A DNA stretch of 64,000 nucleotides, from the NCBI GenBank assembly GCA_917880885.1, contig OU862919.1:51559058-51623057 (forward strand), read 5' to 3'. Below are positions 18,775 to 27,815 of this stretch, one piece after another. The notes below the pieces were generated by a model that saw nothing but the letters and a program-made list of their open reading frames with translations, was not told the DNA's origin and did no database searches. Both the position numbers and the translations under genes were made by a program. The stretch comes from Limnephilus marmoratus. Its lineage: Eukaryota; Arthropoda; Insecta; Trichoptera; Limnephilidae. Numbering within the stretch: the first letter of the stretch is position 1; each line of letters starts with the position of its first letter.

Positions 18775-21200
18775 TATTTATTTATTTATTTATTTATTAA
18801 CGCCCTTTTTCGGGGCTTTTACATATGAATAGTAAGAAATACACAGTATTTATTGTACATAACTGAACTGCCTTCGTAACAATATTTTATATTTGTTTAA
18901 AGATAAATTGAAGATGTCCACTGACTTGGTATAATTGTTTCCCTCCATTAGTATTCTGGGCAAAGAGGAATACATATGATAGTTAGTTCCAGAATTACTG
19001 CACTGAAATAAATCCTGACTTCTAGTATTACGTATTGGAATCCGGAAGCTTATCAATTCGAGCAATATCGGACTGTCAACTAAATCATTTAGAATTTTAT
19101 ACAGAAATACCAAGTCAGTGAAAGTTCTTCTGTCTGACAATTTCAGCATATTCATATCATTCAAAATAGTATTGTAGTTCAACATAACTGCTGGAATACC
19201 CATTTTAAAATTAAGAACACGTAAGAATTTGTTTTGTATTCTTTCAACAGCTTGTACATGTATATTGTAATATGGGTTCCAGACGGGAGAATTGTATTCA
19301 AGTTGACTTCTAACATATGCAAAATATAACAGTTTTATACACTTAATATTGTTAAAATTTCTAGTTAGCCTAGTTATAAATCCCAACATTTTTAAGGCCT
19401 TATTAGAGATTTCTGTTATGTGGTTAACAAATGAAAGATTAGATTGAAAAGTGATGCCCAAGTCTTTAATTTGTGTTAATGTCTCCAGAGTATTGTTATC
19501 AATGTTGTAATTGAAGATCACTGGATTTTTTATTCGAGAAAATCTAACTATATGACATTTTGAGATATTTAAGTAAAGTCTATTTTCATTACACCAAATT
19601 AACAATTTGTTGATATTATCTTGAAGAATGTTGCAATGATAAATATTTTGAATTATTCTAAAAATTTTGAGGTCATCAGCAAAAAGTAAGATAAATACAT
19701 CATGAAATATTTTTGTAAGATCATTTATAAACAAGATAAATAATATTGGGCCAAGGTGTGAACCCTGTGGAACTCCACTTGTTGCATAAATTTTTTCCGA
19801 CAATGAGGATTTTATTCTAACAATTTGTTGTCTTCCAGTAAGATAGCTTTCAAACCAGGCTAATATACTGCCACGTATACCAAGCTTTTCTAATTTCCAA
19901 ATGAGAATTTTATGGGAAACTGAATCAAAGGCTTTACTAAAATCAGTATAGACAGAGTCTACTTGTTTTTTTTCTTTAAAAGCATTGGTTATAAAATTTT
20001 CATAAATAATCAAGTTAGAAAGTGTACTTCTACCTGGCATAAATCCAAACTGGTAAGGTGATATTACAGGTTTTATTTGGGCAAAAAGTTTGTCAAGTAT
20101 TAGGCTTTCAAATAGTTTCGGTATGGTGGATTGAATGCATATTGGTCTATAATTACAAACATCACTTTTATCGCCCTTTTTGAAAATTGGAGTCAAATAA
20201 CTATGTTTCCACATATCGGGAAAAATTCCACTGGATAAAGATAAATTAAAAAGTTTGGTTAATGGAAGAGCAATTACTTTGATACATTCTTTGATAAATA
20301 TTGTGGGGATATTATCCGGTCCTGCAGATTTGTTGATATCTAATGATTTAACTTTAGTTACTACATCAGAGAGACTTATGGTACACTGCGAAATATCAAG
20401 AGTTTCATCTAGAGTTGTTGATGGAAGAGGAGCATTATTTGCGTCTGTTGAATAAACACTTTTAAAAAATTTTGCAAACAAGTTAACAATACCATCAGTA
20501 TTATTGCTATGGCTGCCATTTAGGTGCATAATGCTGGGGAATTCAGAATCATCTTCTTTAAGAGATTTCGAATATTTCCGAAAATAATTAACATTGTTTA
20601 TTATGGAATTTTGAATTTCATTTATATGGTTACGGTAGCAAGTCATAGACATTTTTTTACACAAAGTTCTTAAATATTTAAATTCACTGTAATCAGAATT
20701 TTTTTTATATAATTTATATTCTTTATGTTTAAGTTTTTTGGTGATAAGTAGATTTACAAGTTCTTTGGTGTACCATTTTGGATAGGTGTTTGGCTTACAT
20801 ATTACGGTTGGAACATAGATGCTAATAGCCTTTCCCAAAACAGAATAAAATTTATTTGTAGCTGTGTTAATATCATCATATTGCACAGATGACCAATCAA
20901 AAGAGAGGAGATAATTACATATTTTCTCGTAATCAGTTTTGAAAAAATTTTGGTAACTGAAAGACAGTTTACAGGTATTATCATGTACATTAGAAATGAT
21001 AACTTCCAGTGGAGGATGATAACCATCAATGGGCACCAGCGGTTCACTACATTCTTCAATTACTAGTGACTCTAAGTTAGAAAAACATAAGTCTAGAGTA
21101 CGATTATTTACATTTGATAAAGTATTTGCCTGATTCAGGCCCAGAAATAACGCCATGTCTAGAATAATGCGTTCAGACTCACTCACACTATAATACTAAT
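18775..21200 (-). mobile_element. 5'-truncated LINE (family L-A1)
   Basis: A non-LTR retrotransposon read on the minus strand. The 3' end is a short UTR with AAAAGCCCCGAAAAAGGGCG (able to form a hairpin), then about seven TAAA repeats (18775-18803). The 5' end breaks off inside the endonuclease domain near 21200, as usual for incomplete reverse transcription. The same 3' signature occurs at 31365-31427 and 36765-36830, showing related families sharing a 3' recognition structure. Confidence 0.9.
18850..21186 (-). CDS. LINE ORF2 fragment: endonuclease end, reverse transcriptase, C-terminal domain
   Basis: 778 codons, open throughout. It starts within the last part of the apurinic-type endonuclease (NRTLDLCFSN and DGYHPPL, where the His belongs to the catalytic site). 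The reverse transcriptase follows: SAGPDNIPTIF, FKKGDKSDVCNYRPI, YTDFSKAFDSVSH, GVPQGSHLGPILF and the catalytic FADD. The C-terminal region has YVRSQLEYNSPVWNP. The GTG first codon is only where the open frame begins; upstream sequence has an in-frame TAG. The architecture fits the CR1/Jockey supergroup; the clade is not determined. The open frame suggests a fairly young but dead-on-arrival copy. Confidence 0.9.
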   Translation of the reverse strand: MSESERIILDMALFLGLNQANTLSNVNNRTLDLCFSNLESLVIEECSEPLVPIDGYHPPLEVIISNVHDNTCKLSFSYQNFFKTDYEKICNYLLSFDWSSVQYDDINTATNKFYSVLGKAISIYVPTVICKPNTYPKWYTKELVNLLITKKLKHKEYKLYKKNSDYSEFKYLRTLCKKMSMTCYRNHINEIQNSIINNVNYFRKYSKSLKEDDSEFPSIMHLNGSHSNNTDGIVNLFAKFFKSVYSTDANNAPLPSTTLDETLDISQCTISLSDVVTKVKSLDINKSAGPDNIPTIFIKECIKVIALPLTKLFNLSLSSGIFPDMWKHSYLTPIFKKGDKSDVCNYRPICIQSTIPKLFESLILDKLFAQIKPVISPYQFGFMPGRSTLSNLIIYENFITNAFKEKKQVDSVYTDFSKAFDSVSHKILIWKLEKLGIRGSILAWFESYLTGRQQIVRIKSSLSEKIYATSGVPQGSHLGPILFILFINDLTKIFHDVFILLFADDLKIFRIIQNIYHCNILQDNINKLLIWCNENRLYLNISKCHIVRFSRIKNPVIFNYNIDNNTLETLTQIKDLGITFQSNLSFVNHITEISNKALKMLGFITRLTRNFNNIKCIKLLYFAYVRSQLEYNSPVWNPYYNIHVQAVERIQNKFLRVLNFKMGIPAVMLNYNTILNDMNMLKLSDRRTFTDLVFLYKILNDLVDSPILLELISFRIPIRNTRSQDLFQCSNSGTNYHMYSSLPRILMEGNNYTKSVDIFNLSLNKYKILLRRQFSYVQ

Positions 21201-21905
21201 AATAATATATGTACATGAACTCTTACGGTAGTTACAGTTAATTTTTCAATTGAAGTTGGAATTCATGATTATTTTCAATAATTTTCAGATTTAACGGGAG
21301 GTTGTTGAAATAAGTTTTTTAAAATAAGTACCAGACGTTAAAAAAGTAAGACTTTATGAGTAGAGAGACATTTCTCAGAACGGTGTTTTTTCTTCTACTT
21401 CTTCTAATATGCACAATTTTGAAAAACGTTTCTAGTGTTTAACCATTACTTGATGAAATTTAAAATAAAATTATTCAAAAAAGTAGATTGGTGTAATATT
21501 GTTTACATCAATTTTGGTAATGTACTCGTAGTAATACTAAAAAATGCATTGCAGGATTAAACGAGTCTAAAAATAAGTAAATATATGTTGTGCAAAAAAT
21601 GTTTTATTTTAATATTAGAAATTTAATTTATTTTTTTTTAAGACGATTATTATCGCACAGCATTTAGTGTGGGCTGATTGGCTAATAATGGTACGGAATT
21701 TTAAAATGGCTCTATGGCGTTAATGCGATGAAGACGACAATTCCGAATGTTGATAATTTCTTTCGCATGTTTCTGACAATTTGACCCTAATAAATGGATG
21801 ACTGGTGTAAACCATTATTTTCCTACATCTCTACAACAGGGTTACCGTCAACCCCTGACTTGGATAGACCTAGTAAACTGCCGTCTTAACTAAAAAGACA
21901 GTATA
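21201..21905. other. No gene recognised
   Basis: AT-rich spacer between the LINE and a LINE scrap; no open frame of note. Confidence 0.5.
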
Positions 21906-22075
21906 GTCTTTGAGAATTTCTCACTGAAATAAATCTCGCCTTCTAGTATTACGTAGTAAAATCCGAATGCTTATCAATGCAAGCAATTCTGGTATATTAA
22001 CTAATCATTTAAAATTTCACATTGAAATACAAAGTCAGTAAAAATCCTTCTTTCTGACAATTTAAGCAATTCTAT
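21906..22075 (-). pseudogene. LINE L-A1 scrap, cut by a DNA transposon
   Basis: Aligned in the same orientation with 18997-19160 of the better copy: CACTGAAATAAATC, TTCTAGTATTACGTA, CAAAGTCAGT and TTTCTGACAATTT occur in the same order. It corresponds to the C-terminal ORF2 region. The match stops at the TAT where the element at 22076 begins. Confidence 0.75.
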
Positions 22076-23164
22076 CAGCCGTTGTGTCCAACATTTTCGG
22101 ATGATTAATCCGAGTGAAGCTGAGCTTAGCGCCTTGCGCCGCTAAGCTAAGGTATGTTAGAAAAATGCTCCATTTTAGCTGTGTCCAACAACTTGATCGT
22201 AGCGCTCGGTGTGTAGCCCCATTTGCTTTCATACACCAAAAAATGACGTCAAGTTAGCAACTTTACATGTTAAATTAATACCGAAACGTTAATTAATTTT
22301 ATTTATTATTAATACAGATATTTTATTTTAAATAGTGTAATACATAAACCGACATTTTACATTTTTAAAACAAACGTATTTAATATGTTAAAAATAAGGT
22401 GTTAATTGACTTACTTTTTTGTTTACGTGCGTTTGAAGTTTGACATTAGAATCAGTTGAAATTTTGTATTCAAAATGGACAAGGCGAAGCGTTCGAAAAA
22501 TTTTACGCCAAACGAAAAAATGAGACTTGTAGACCTAGTTACCTCGTCGCAGGTCATTTTGTCGAAACGACAGGTGGCCCAAATTACGCTACGCTTGTAA
22601 AATCAAAAGAAGCTGCTTGGAATGACATTGTCCTCGACAAGTGCTAATTATATTCCACATATTATTACAAAAATGACTCTCGAATAAGTCAAAACTTTAC
22701 CTTTCGCTTGCGTAAGTTAAATTATCTTCTACTTGGCTCAAAACATATAAAAAAAACACGCTTTTGTCATCCTAAAGCGGTTATAAAAATCGCCGTCATT
22801 TAATACTTCCATAAAATTTATATCGGCATCTTGCCGCCGCTATTCAACCATAATCACTATATTCAATATAGGATTCATATTTCAAATTGAAAAACCAAAT
22901 AAAAAAGCCGACAAAAGAGTGAACTGATGACAGATAATTACGATAATTAATTGACATTGACAGCTAGATTGTTTTCGCGGATTTTTGTTCGCTCTGTTGT
23001 CAGTTTTTATAAGTAGGTCTTCCTTAGCAACTTTAATCCACCCGGCTACCTTCCTTACATTTGAGTGTGGTGGGACGATCATTGTGTTTCGACACAGCGT
23101 ATTTGGGCATTTGAGCAGGGCTGAGCGGAGATCTCGGCTGAGCATAGGTTGGACACAATGGCTG
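22076..23164 (+). mobile_element. PIF/Harbinger-like DNA transposon remnant
   Basis: 1089 bp. Terminal inverted repeats CAGCCGTTGTGTCCAAC (left) and CAGCCATTGTGTCCAAC (right, inverted) match at 16 of 17 bases; TAT flanks both sides (22073-22075 and 23165-23167). PIF/Harbinger elements make 3-bp duplications, usually TWA, so TAT is slightly atypical. Inside is a broken Myb/SANT-like frame (22475), the type of accessory DNA-binding protein seen in this superfamily. No DDE transposase is left, so it is non-autonomous. It landed in a LINE scrap. Confidence 0.7.
22475..22646 (+). pseudogene. Myb/SANT-like DNA-binding domain fragment
   Basis: From ATG 22475 the frame reads MDKAKRSKNFTPNEKMRLVDLV and stops after 41 codons at 22600. 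A second piece in another frame, VKSKEAAWNDIVLDKC, follows and ends at 22646. Together they follow the order of Myb/SANT-like domains of transposon accessory proteins (basic start, EK-rich helix 1, KxxAWxxI helix). A frameshift or deletion between the pieces has destroyed it. Confidence 0.6.
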
Positions 23165-23364
23165 TATAACTTATAACAATTTACTATTATTATAAGTTAT
23201 AGAATCATGAATAAGACCAAGGATATAATATTTTTTGTTCCACGAAAGAAATTGATTGTCCTAAATTAAAACAAGATAGGTATTTATTTATTATTTTCGA
23301 CATATACGGCACGACATGCGCCATTAACAATTTAGTTATTGAGACAAACAATTAACAATTTGGT

Positions 23365-23795
23365 AGACGGTTATGAGTACCACCGCTCCGGGAACCATTT
23401 ATTGCGTAAGCAACACCCCTGGCACAGACCACCCCAAGTGGTTCGCCACGTTTGTTGACTTAACGGGGTGCACGAGTTCATGGAATGAAGTTTGACAGGG
23501 TCTTGGTGGCGGATGCGTTTCAGCTACAGCGTGGCGGGCCGGATCGGGAGAAACTATTTGAGAGGTGCTTCTCCAGCTGGACTCTCGAACTCTCGACCCA
23601 TCGCGTTTTACTAAGTGAGAGGAATGGATTCATACGTCCATCACTCTTGGTCACATTGACCTCTAAATTCCCATCAACTCCTCATAACTTTCTCTTTCCC
23701 AGAACTTCCTCTCCTCCCTTTCCGTTAAAAGACCCTCCACATAGAATCCCCAAAAACGGCATAGGATTTGAGGGAATTTAAAGTAAAAAAAATAA
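23365..23795 (+). mobile_element. SINE-B / short element with LINE-B-type tail (plus strand)
   Basis: About 430 bp: a GGGAACCATTTATTG block, a GGCGGGCCGGATCGGGAGAAA block, GGATTCATACGTCCATCACTC, then a tail with AAAGACCCTCCACATAGAAT and TTTGAGGGAA before an A-rich end. Other copies: 46735-47165 (minus), 48975-49440 (plus), 52485-52868 (minus). The last about 100 bp matches the 3' end of LINE-B (63245-63345), suggesting it borrows that LINE machinery. No clear pol III boxes. The frame at 23485-23781 is a by-product. Confidence 0.65.
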
Positions 23796-23984
23796 ATTAT
23801 AAGACGTAATTATTATGGTAAAAATAATTAAAGTTCGATTATATCAAAGATATCATTTAGTAATGAAGGTTTCCCATTTGGGTTCCCCACATTTAATAAC
23901 AAGTAAGAACACATGTTTAAAATCTAAAAAACGTTGGTGATAAAAAAATCTAATTGAGACGTTGCGATGGTTCAGGGCGTCACA

Positions 23985-24395
23985 CTGTTATGTTTCTCTT
24001 TTGACTCACGCTCACGCATTTAGTCGACAGCGCGTAGGAACCTTATTAATAGCATGGTGTGGTCGAGGAGGTTTCGCATTAAGGCCCGGTAGTGCTCAAA
24101 AAGAAGAAGGGAGATAATAATAATTAAGCGAAAATTCTGAAAATGTAATAAAACACGACTCGTTTAAAATAGAGCAAAAATCTCGTGGGAAACGTCTTAA
24201 ATAGCATTTGAAGAAACACTGCGAATTTTTTCATACACATAACTTGTAAAACAAAATAACAGAATAAAACCTGTTTATAATAATTTTTGGATCATACTTG
24301 TGATTTTTTTTATCGAAGAAATTACATGAAATTACCATTTCAGCGTGGCAAATGTATGGATATTATCTTTAAAAATAACATATATTTAGTTAGAA
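23985..24395 (-). repeat. Dispersed repeat R (minus-strand copy)
   Basis: Reverse complement of 43830-44165 and 50195-50530. Shared blocks in element orientation: ATGAAATT-CTCGATA, a GTTATTTTACAAGTTAT-like block, AAAAATT-ACAGTGTTTCTT-AAATG, TTTTATTTTA...TTTTATTA and CTTCTTTTTGAGC. About 350-400 bp, no coding capacity, ends unclear. Class unknown. Confidence 0.55.
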
Positions 24396-24639
24396 ACTTA
24401 AAAACTTAAGGTGTTCAAGATAAATATGTTAAAGAGCGGTAGAAATAAATGCGGGGCTTAAGAGGAACGGCTGCGCGGTCTTCTTCAAACAAAACTTAAA
24501 TTTGGATTTGAGGCCAAAATACCCAATCAAACTATATATAATTCTTTATAATCAAAAGGTAAAGAAAATATCTTGTACGGATATTTGCTACTTTATTGAT
24601 TTGTGTTTTAAATTATAAAATATAGACCATTAAAGAAAT

Positions 24640-25025
24640 AAATTTTCGACGGCGGTAAGGAGCTTGACTCGCATTCCGAAGGTCGCAGGATCGAATCCCG
24701 GCGTGGCAAATAAATTTTATTTGATTAATTTGAGTATTTCACAATTTATTCATTTAAAATAATATGTAGTATATTTGCGGCACGTTCCAGAGTGGAAGAT
24801 ACTCTCAGTATCGCCCTGGTGTAAGACCACCATTCAGAATTGAAACATTGCTTGAAATGGCTTTTAGCCGTGTTTGGTGACCAGATCTGAGTAGCCAGGT
24901 ACTTCCCCACCTTCCTCTTCCCTATCTCCTTCCCTCCCTCACAATATACCCCAATTGGGGATGCCATAGTCTCACTGGCTCCAGATGGGAGCAGTTGGGA
25001 TTCTTATGCAGTATTCATGTAAAAA
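24640..25025 (+). mobile_element. SINE-A copy with truncated head
   Basis: Head: GAGCTTGACTCGCATTCCGA and a B box GATCGAATCC; the A box is lost. The body follows the copy at 2738 closely with small deletions (for example in the C-rich stretch) and ends in a short A-run at about 25020. Older than the copies at 2738 and 55705. Confidence 0.8.
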
Positions 25026-25074
25026 AAGAAGACTTTATAAATGATGAAATATAAGCAAAAATCACAACATTACT

Positions 25075-25735
25075 AGCTGGTTCCCGGCATGCATTGCACT
25101 GCCATATTTAAAGAAATAAATTGTTTCTTCCTGCATGTCCTTTCCCGTTCGTCCCCGTTCCCCTCCCGCACCCCCTACCCTCCCAAGTTCCCCTTCCACT
25201 TTTCCCGCCCACCCTCTCCATTCTTCCGCTCCCCCGTCCCGCAAACTCCACTCCCGCGATCCATATATTCAGTCCAAGTACTTTCAGTTTTCGAACAGCT
25301 CGTGGGCCACCCATTATAATTTTTTTATTAAAATGTTCATTTTTCGTATATTAAAAATATTCATTTTTGTGTAATTATAAGAACAATCAATCAAATTTGG
25401 TACCTAACATACCTATGTACTACGTACCATAATTAAAATATGTATAATTTTAAAAATCCATAGACAATTTTTTTAATACAAAAAAAACAGCTGCCGGCTA
25501 AATTCAATTTTATTAAACGCGCGAACTGTCAAACGTGCGAAGTCAAAATAGTAAGTTTTCTGAAATTATTCAATTTTTTACGCAATTTTCTTAATTTTTC
25601 TATCATTAAGAATATTCTACAAAGTATTAGAAAACTTAAAAAAAAAAGATGAATGAAACAGGTAAAGTCATTCTGAAGTTATGGCGTGACCAAGGGAAAC
25701 GCGGATTAATTTTTGTATATATAGATATAGATTGA
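25075..25735 (+). repeat. Interspersed repeat, likely LINE 3' end (best copy)
   Basis: Plus-strand copy of the repeat at 2175-2720, with a third partial copy at 59830-60145. It starts at GGCATGCATTGCACTGCCAT, continues with a C-rich block and ends GAAGTTATGGCGTGACCAAG, then a tail with TATATATAGATATAGATT. The microsatellite-like tail and 5' variation fit an RTE-type LINE 3' part or a SINE dependent on it. The frames at 25089-25374 come from the C-rich block. Confidence 0.6.
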
Positions 25736-27300
25736 TTAAAAAAAGTATATTGATGGATGTAAATTCAAATCATAATCGAACGATTTACGTAAGAACACAA
25801 ATTTGTCGTAATTACATACATTTTAAAATTCGACCCAAAAAACGCATTTTTTTACGATGTTTTATTTTATAAATTTCATTACATTTCAGGAATTTTTTAT
25901 GTATGTTTTCATTTAAACTCACAAAAAGTTGTCAAAATTGCTTCTAAAATGTGTGTACCCGCCTCCCAAATTGAAAATGTTAGAGCATTTAAATTAAGTT
26001 CACTTATTTTAAGTGTATCGTCGATAGCAAAATCCACCAGGCAACTTCACAACTTGCACCGTGCATGTTAATAAAATTATTAATAAACCAAAGGATTTAT
26101 CTAGGCTGTATATAGCACCCAGCTTGTTGAATCTTAGTTATAAAAGTGAATTAAATATTTAATACCTGGGCTGTTGCTTATACGGCCTGGTTTAAAGAAA
26201 TAGAGTAAACTTCGGCATCATACCGACCAGCAACCTCTGAGCGAGGAACGCGGGGCAATCGTCGCCCGGGGCTAATCGGCCGGCCCTGATTATTAAGTTA
26301 AAAAATCTTATAGCCAAAGGGGATCAACTCAAGACGTCTAATAATGTGATCGAGAAGGAAAATGCCGTGCATGATACGTGTAGGTTGGTCGTATAATTAT
26401 TATTTACGAACTAACACAGAGAAAGTTCGTGGCAGATAAAATGTAGGAGGAAATATATTCAATTATCTTTGGTTATTTATGTTCTAATTACGAAAACACG
26501 CCAGAAGGTTTGATTATAAAAAAGCTTCTCATTACGCACATTTTTTGTTTTCTTTTTAAATAGTTTTAAAACTTTTAATCAATGAAGAAGACAATGTCAT
26601 CAATTCTTAAAGAATATATGAAAAAAATAAAGAATGGAATATTTGAAAAACTGTTATGGTCGCAACTGAGACACGAACGCAGTTACAGTAGTTTTATTTA
26701 TATTATCATTTTAGAAACAACGGTAAGCAGACCTACTGTACATAGAGTTAGTGGTAAACAGTTTACGAACTAAAAGTACAAGGATCGGTACGTACACATG
26801 ACATGTCTATATGAAATATCAGATAAGTTATTATAATAGAGGAAAGTAACCGAATGTGGAATAGGATCCCTAATATGAAATACCAGCATTTCTCACAAAT
26901 ACATAAATACTGCCAGACCCAATAAACAGCAATGGTCTTTCAATCACTTTATGCTCGTACAGGTTTTCAGTCGAGCGAGTGCTGTGCCCGCGGTAAAACG
27001 GTTTAGTTTTCTGAAATTACACGGGAAGAAACCTGGATTAAAATGCCTCATTATGCGGACTCTGCTGGTGCAGAGTTCAACACCTAGGTTTGTGATTACA
27101 GCAAGTAGTTTTAGTTCCTTTTTATATTTAACCAAAATTCCTTATATCTCATGGAAGTTACGGTTGATTTTGGAGTTTGTTTTTGTAGTGCTCCATATTT
27201 GGGGTACCTATTCCATAATACCGTTATGTTGATTTGGTTTTTGAGAAATTATAGTAATGTAATTAATAAATATAATACAACCATGTAAAGCGCAAACGTA
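25736..27300. other. No gene recognised
   Basis: AT-rich with a short GC-rich patch near 26225-26290. Frames at 26582 and 26951 are short and unsupported. Confidence 0.5.
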
Positions 27301-27327
27301 TGACGGATTGTAATTACAATTAAAAAT

Positions 27328-27807
27328 ATGCACACCCCTTTAGATTCACAAACCCCAAGTGTCTGTGATATTCTCGCTGAAATGAAGGAACAAAATTATA
27401 GAGATAAAAACCTGATAATTCGTAACATTCCTGAAAATACATCGTTATCGCAGATTGAATGTATTAACAGCGACATAGCATCAGTCAAAAAAATACTCTC
27501 TGATATTGACAACTCAACAACCAACGTAGAAATAAAAATCTATAGACTAGGCACAAGGAAAGACGACAAACCAAGAGGAATTAAAGTTGAGTTCCCTGAA
27601 GCAAAATGGCCAAGAATATTACTAAACAAAAAACACGTACTTAAAAACAACATTAGATTCTACCAAGATCAATCGCTTCTCCAACGGAAACAATTAACTG
27701 ACTTAAGAAATGAACTTGAAAAAAGAAAGGCTTCAGGCGAAACTGACATTACAATCAAATATATCAACAATAGACCTACAATAACAAAAATACATCCAAA
27801 AAACTAA
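27328..27807 (+). CDS. LINE ORF1 protein (RNA-binding, RRM-like type)
   Basis: 159 codons from ATG 27328. The N-terminal third has NLIIRNIPENTSL, which resembles RNP-like motifs of RRM-type ORF1 proteins. A core IKIYRLGTRKDDKPRGIKVEF follows, then a basic C-terminal region (RKQLTDLRNELEKRK) and IKYINNRPTI. This order is typical of ORF1 proteins in CR1-like and L1-like elements, which coat the element RNA. It is short for such proteins, and zinc finger or coiled-coil N-terminal parts are missing, perhaps by 5' truncation. It ends 8 bp before ORF2. Confidence 0.7.
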   Translation: MHTPLDSQTPSVCDILAEMKEQNYRDKNLIIRNIPENTSLSQIECINSDIASVKKILSDIDNSTTNVEIKIYRLGTRKDDKPRGIKVEFPEAKWPRILLNKKHVLKNNIRFYQDQSLLQRKQLTDLRNELEKRKASGETDITIKYINNRPTITKIHPKN

Positions 27808-27815
27808 AATATAAA

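Noticed and set aside
25089..25374. Pro/Ser-rich overlapping frames
   Set aside because: They come from the C-rich block of an interspersed repeat found also at 2175 and 59830.
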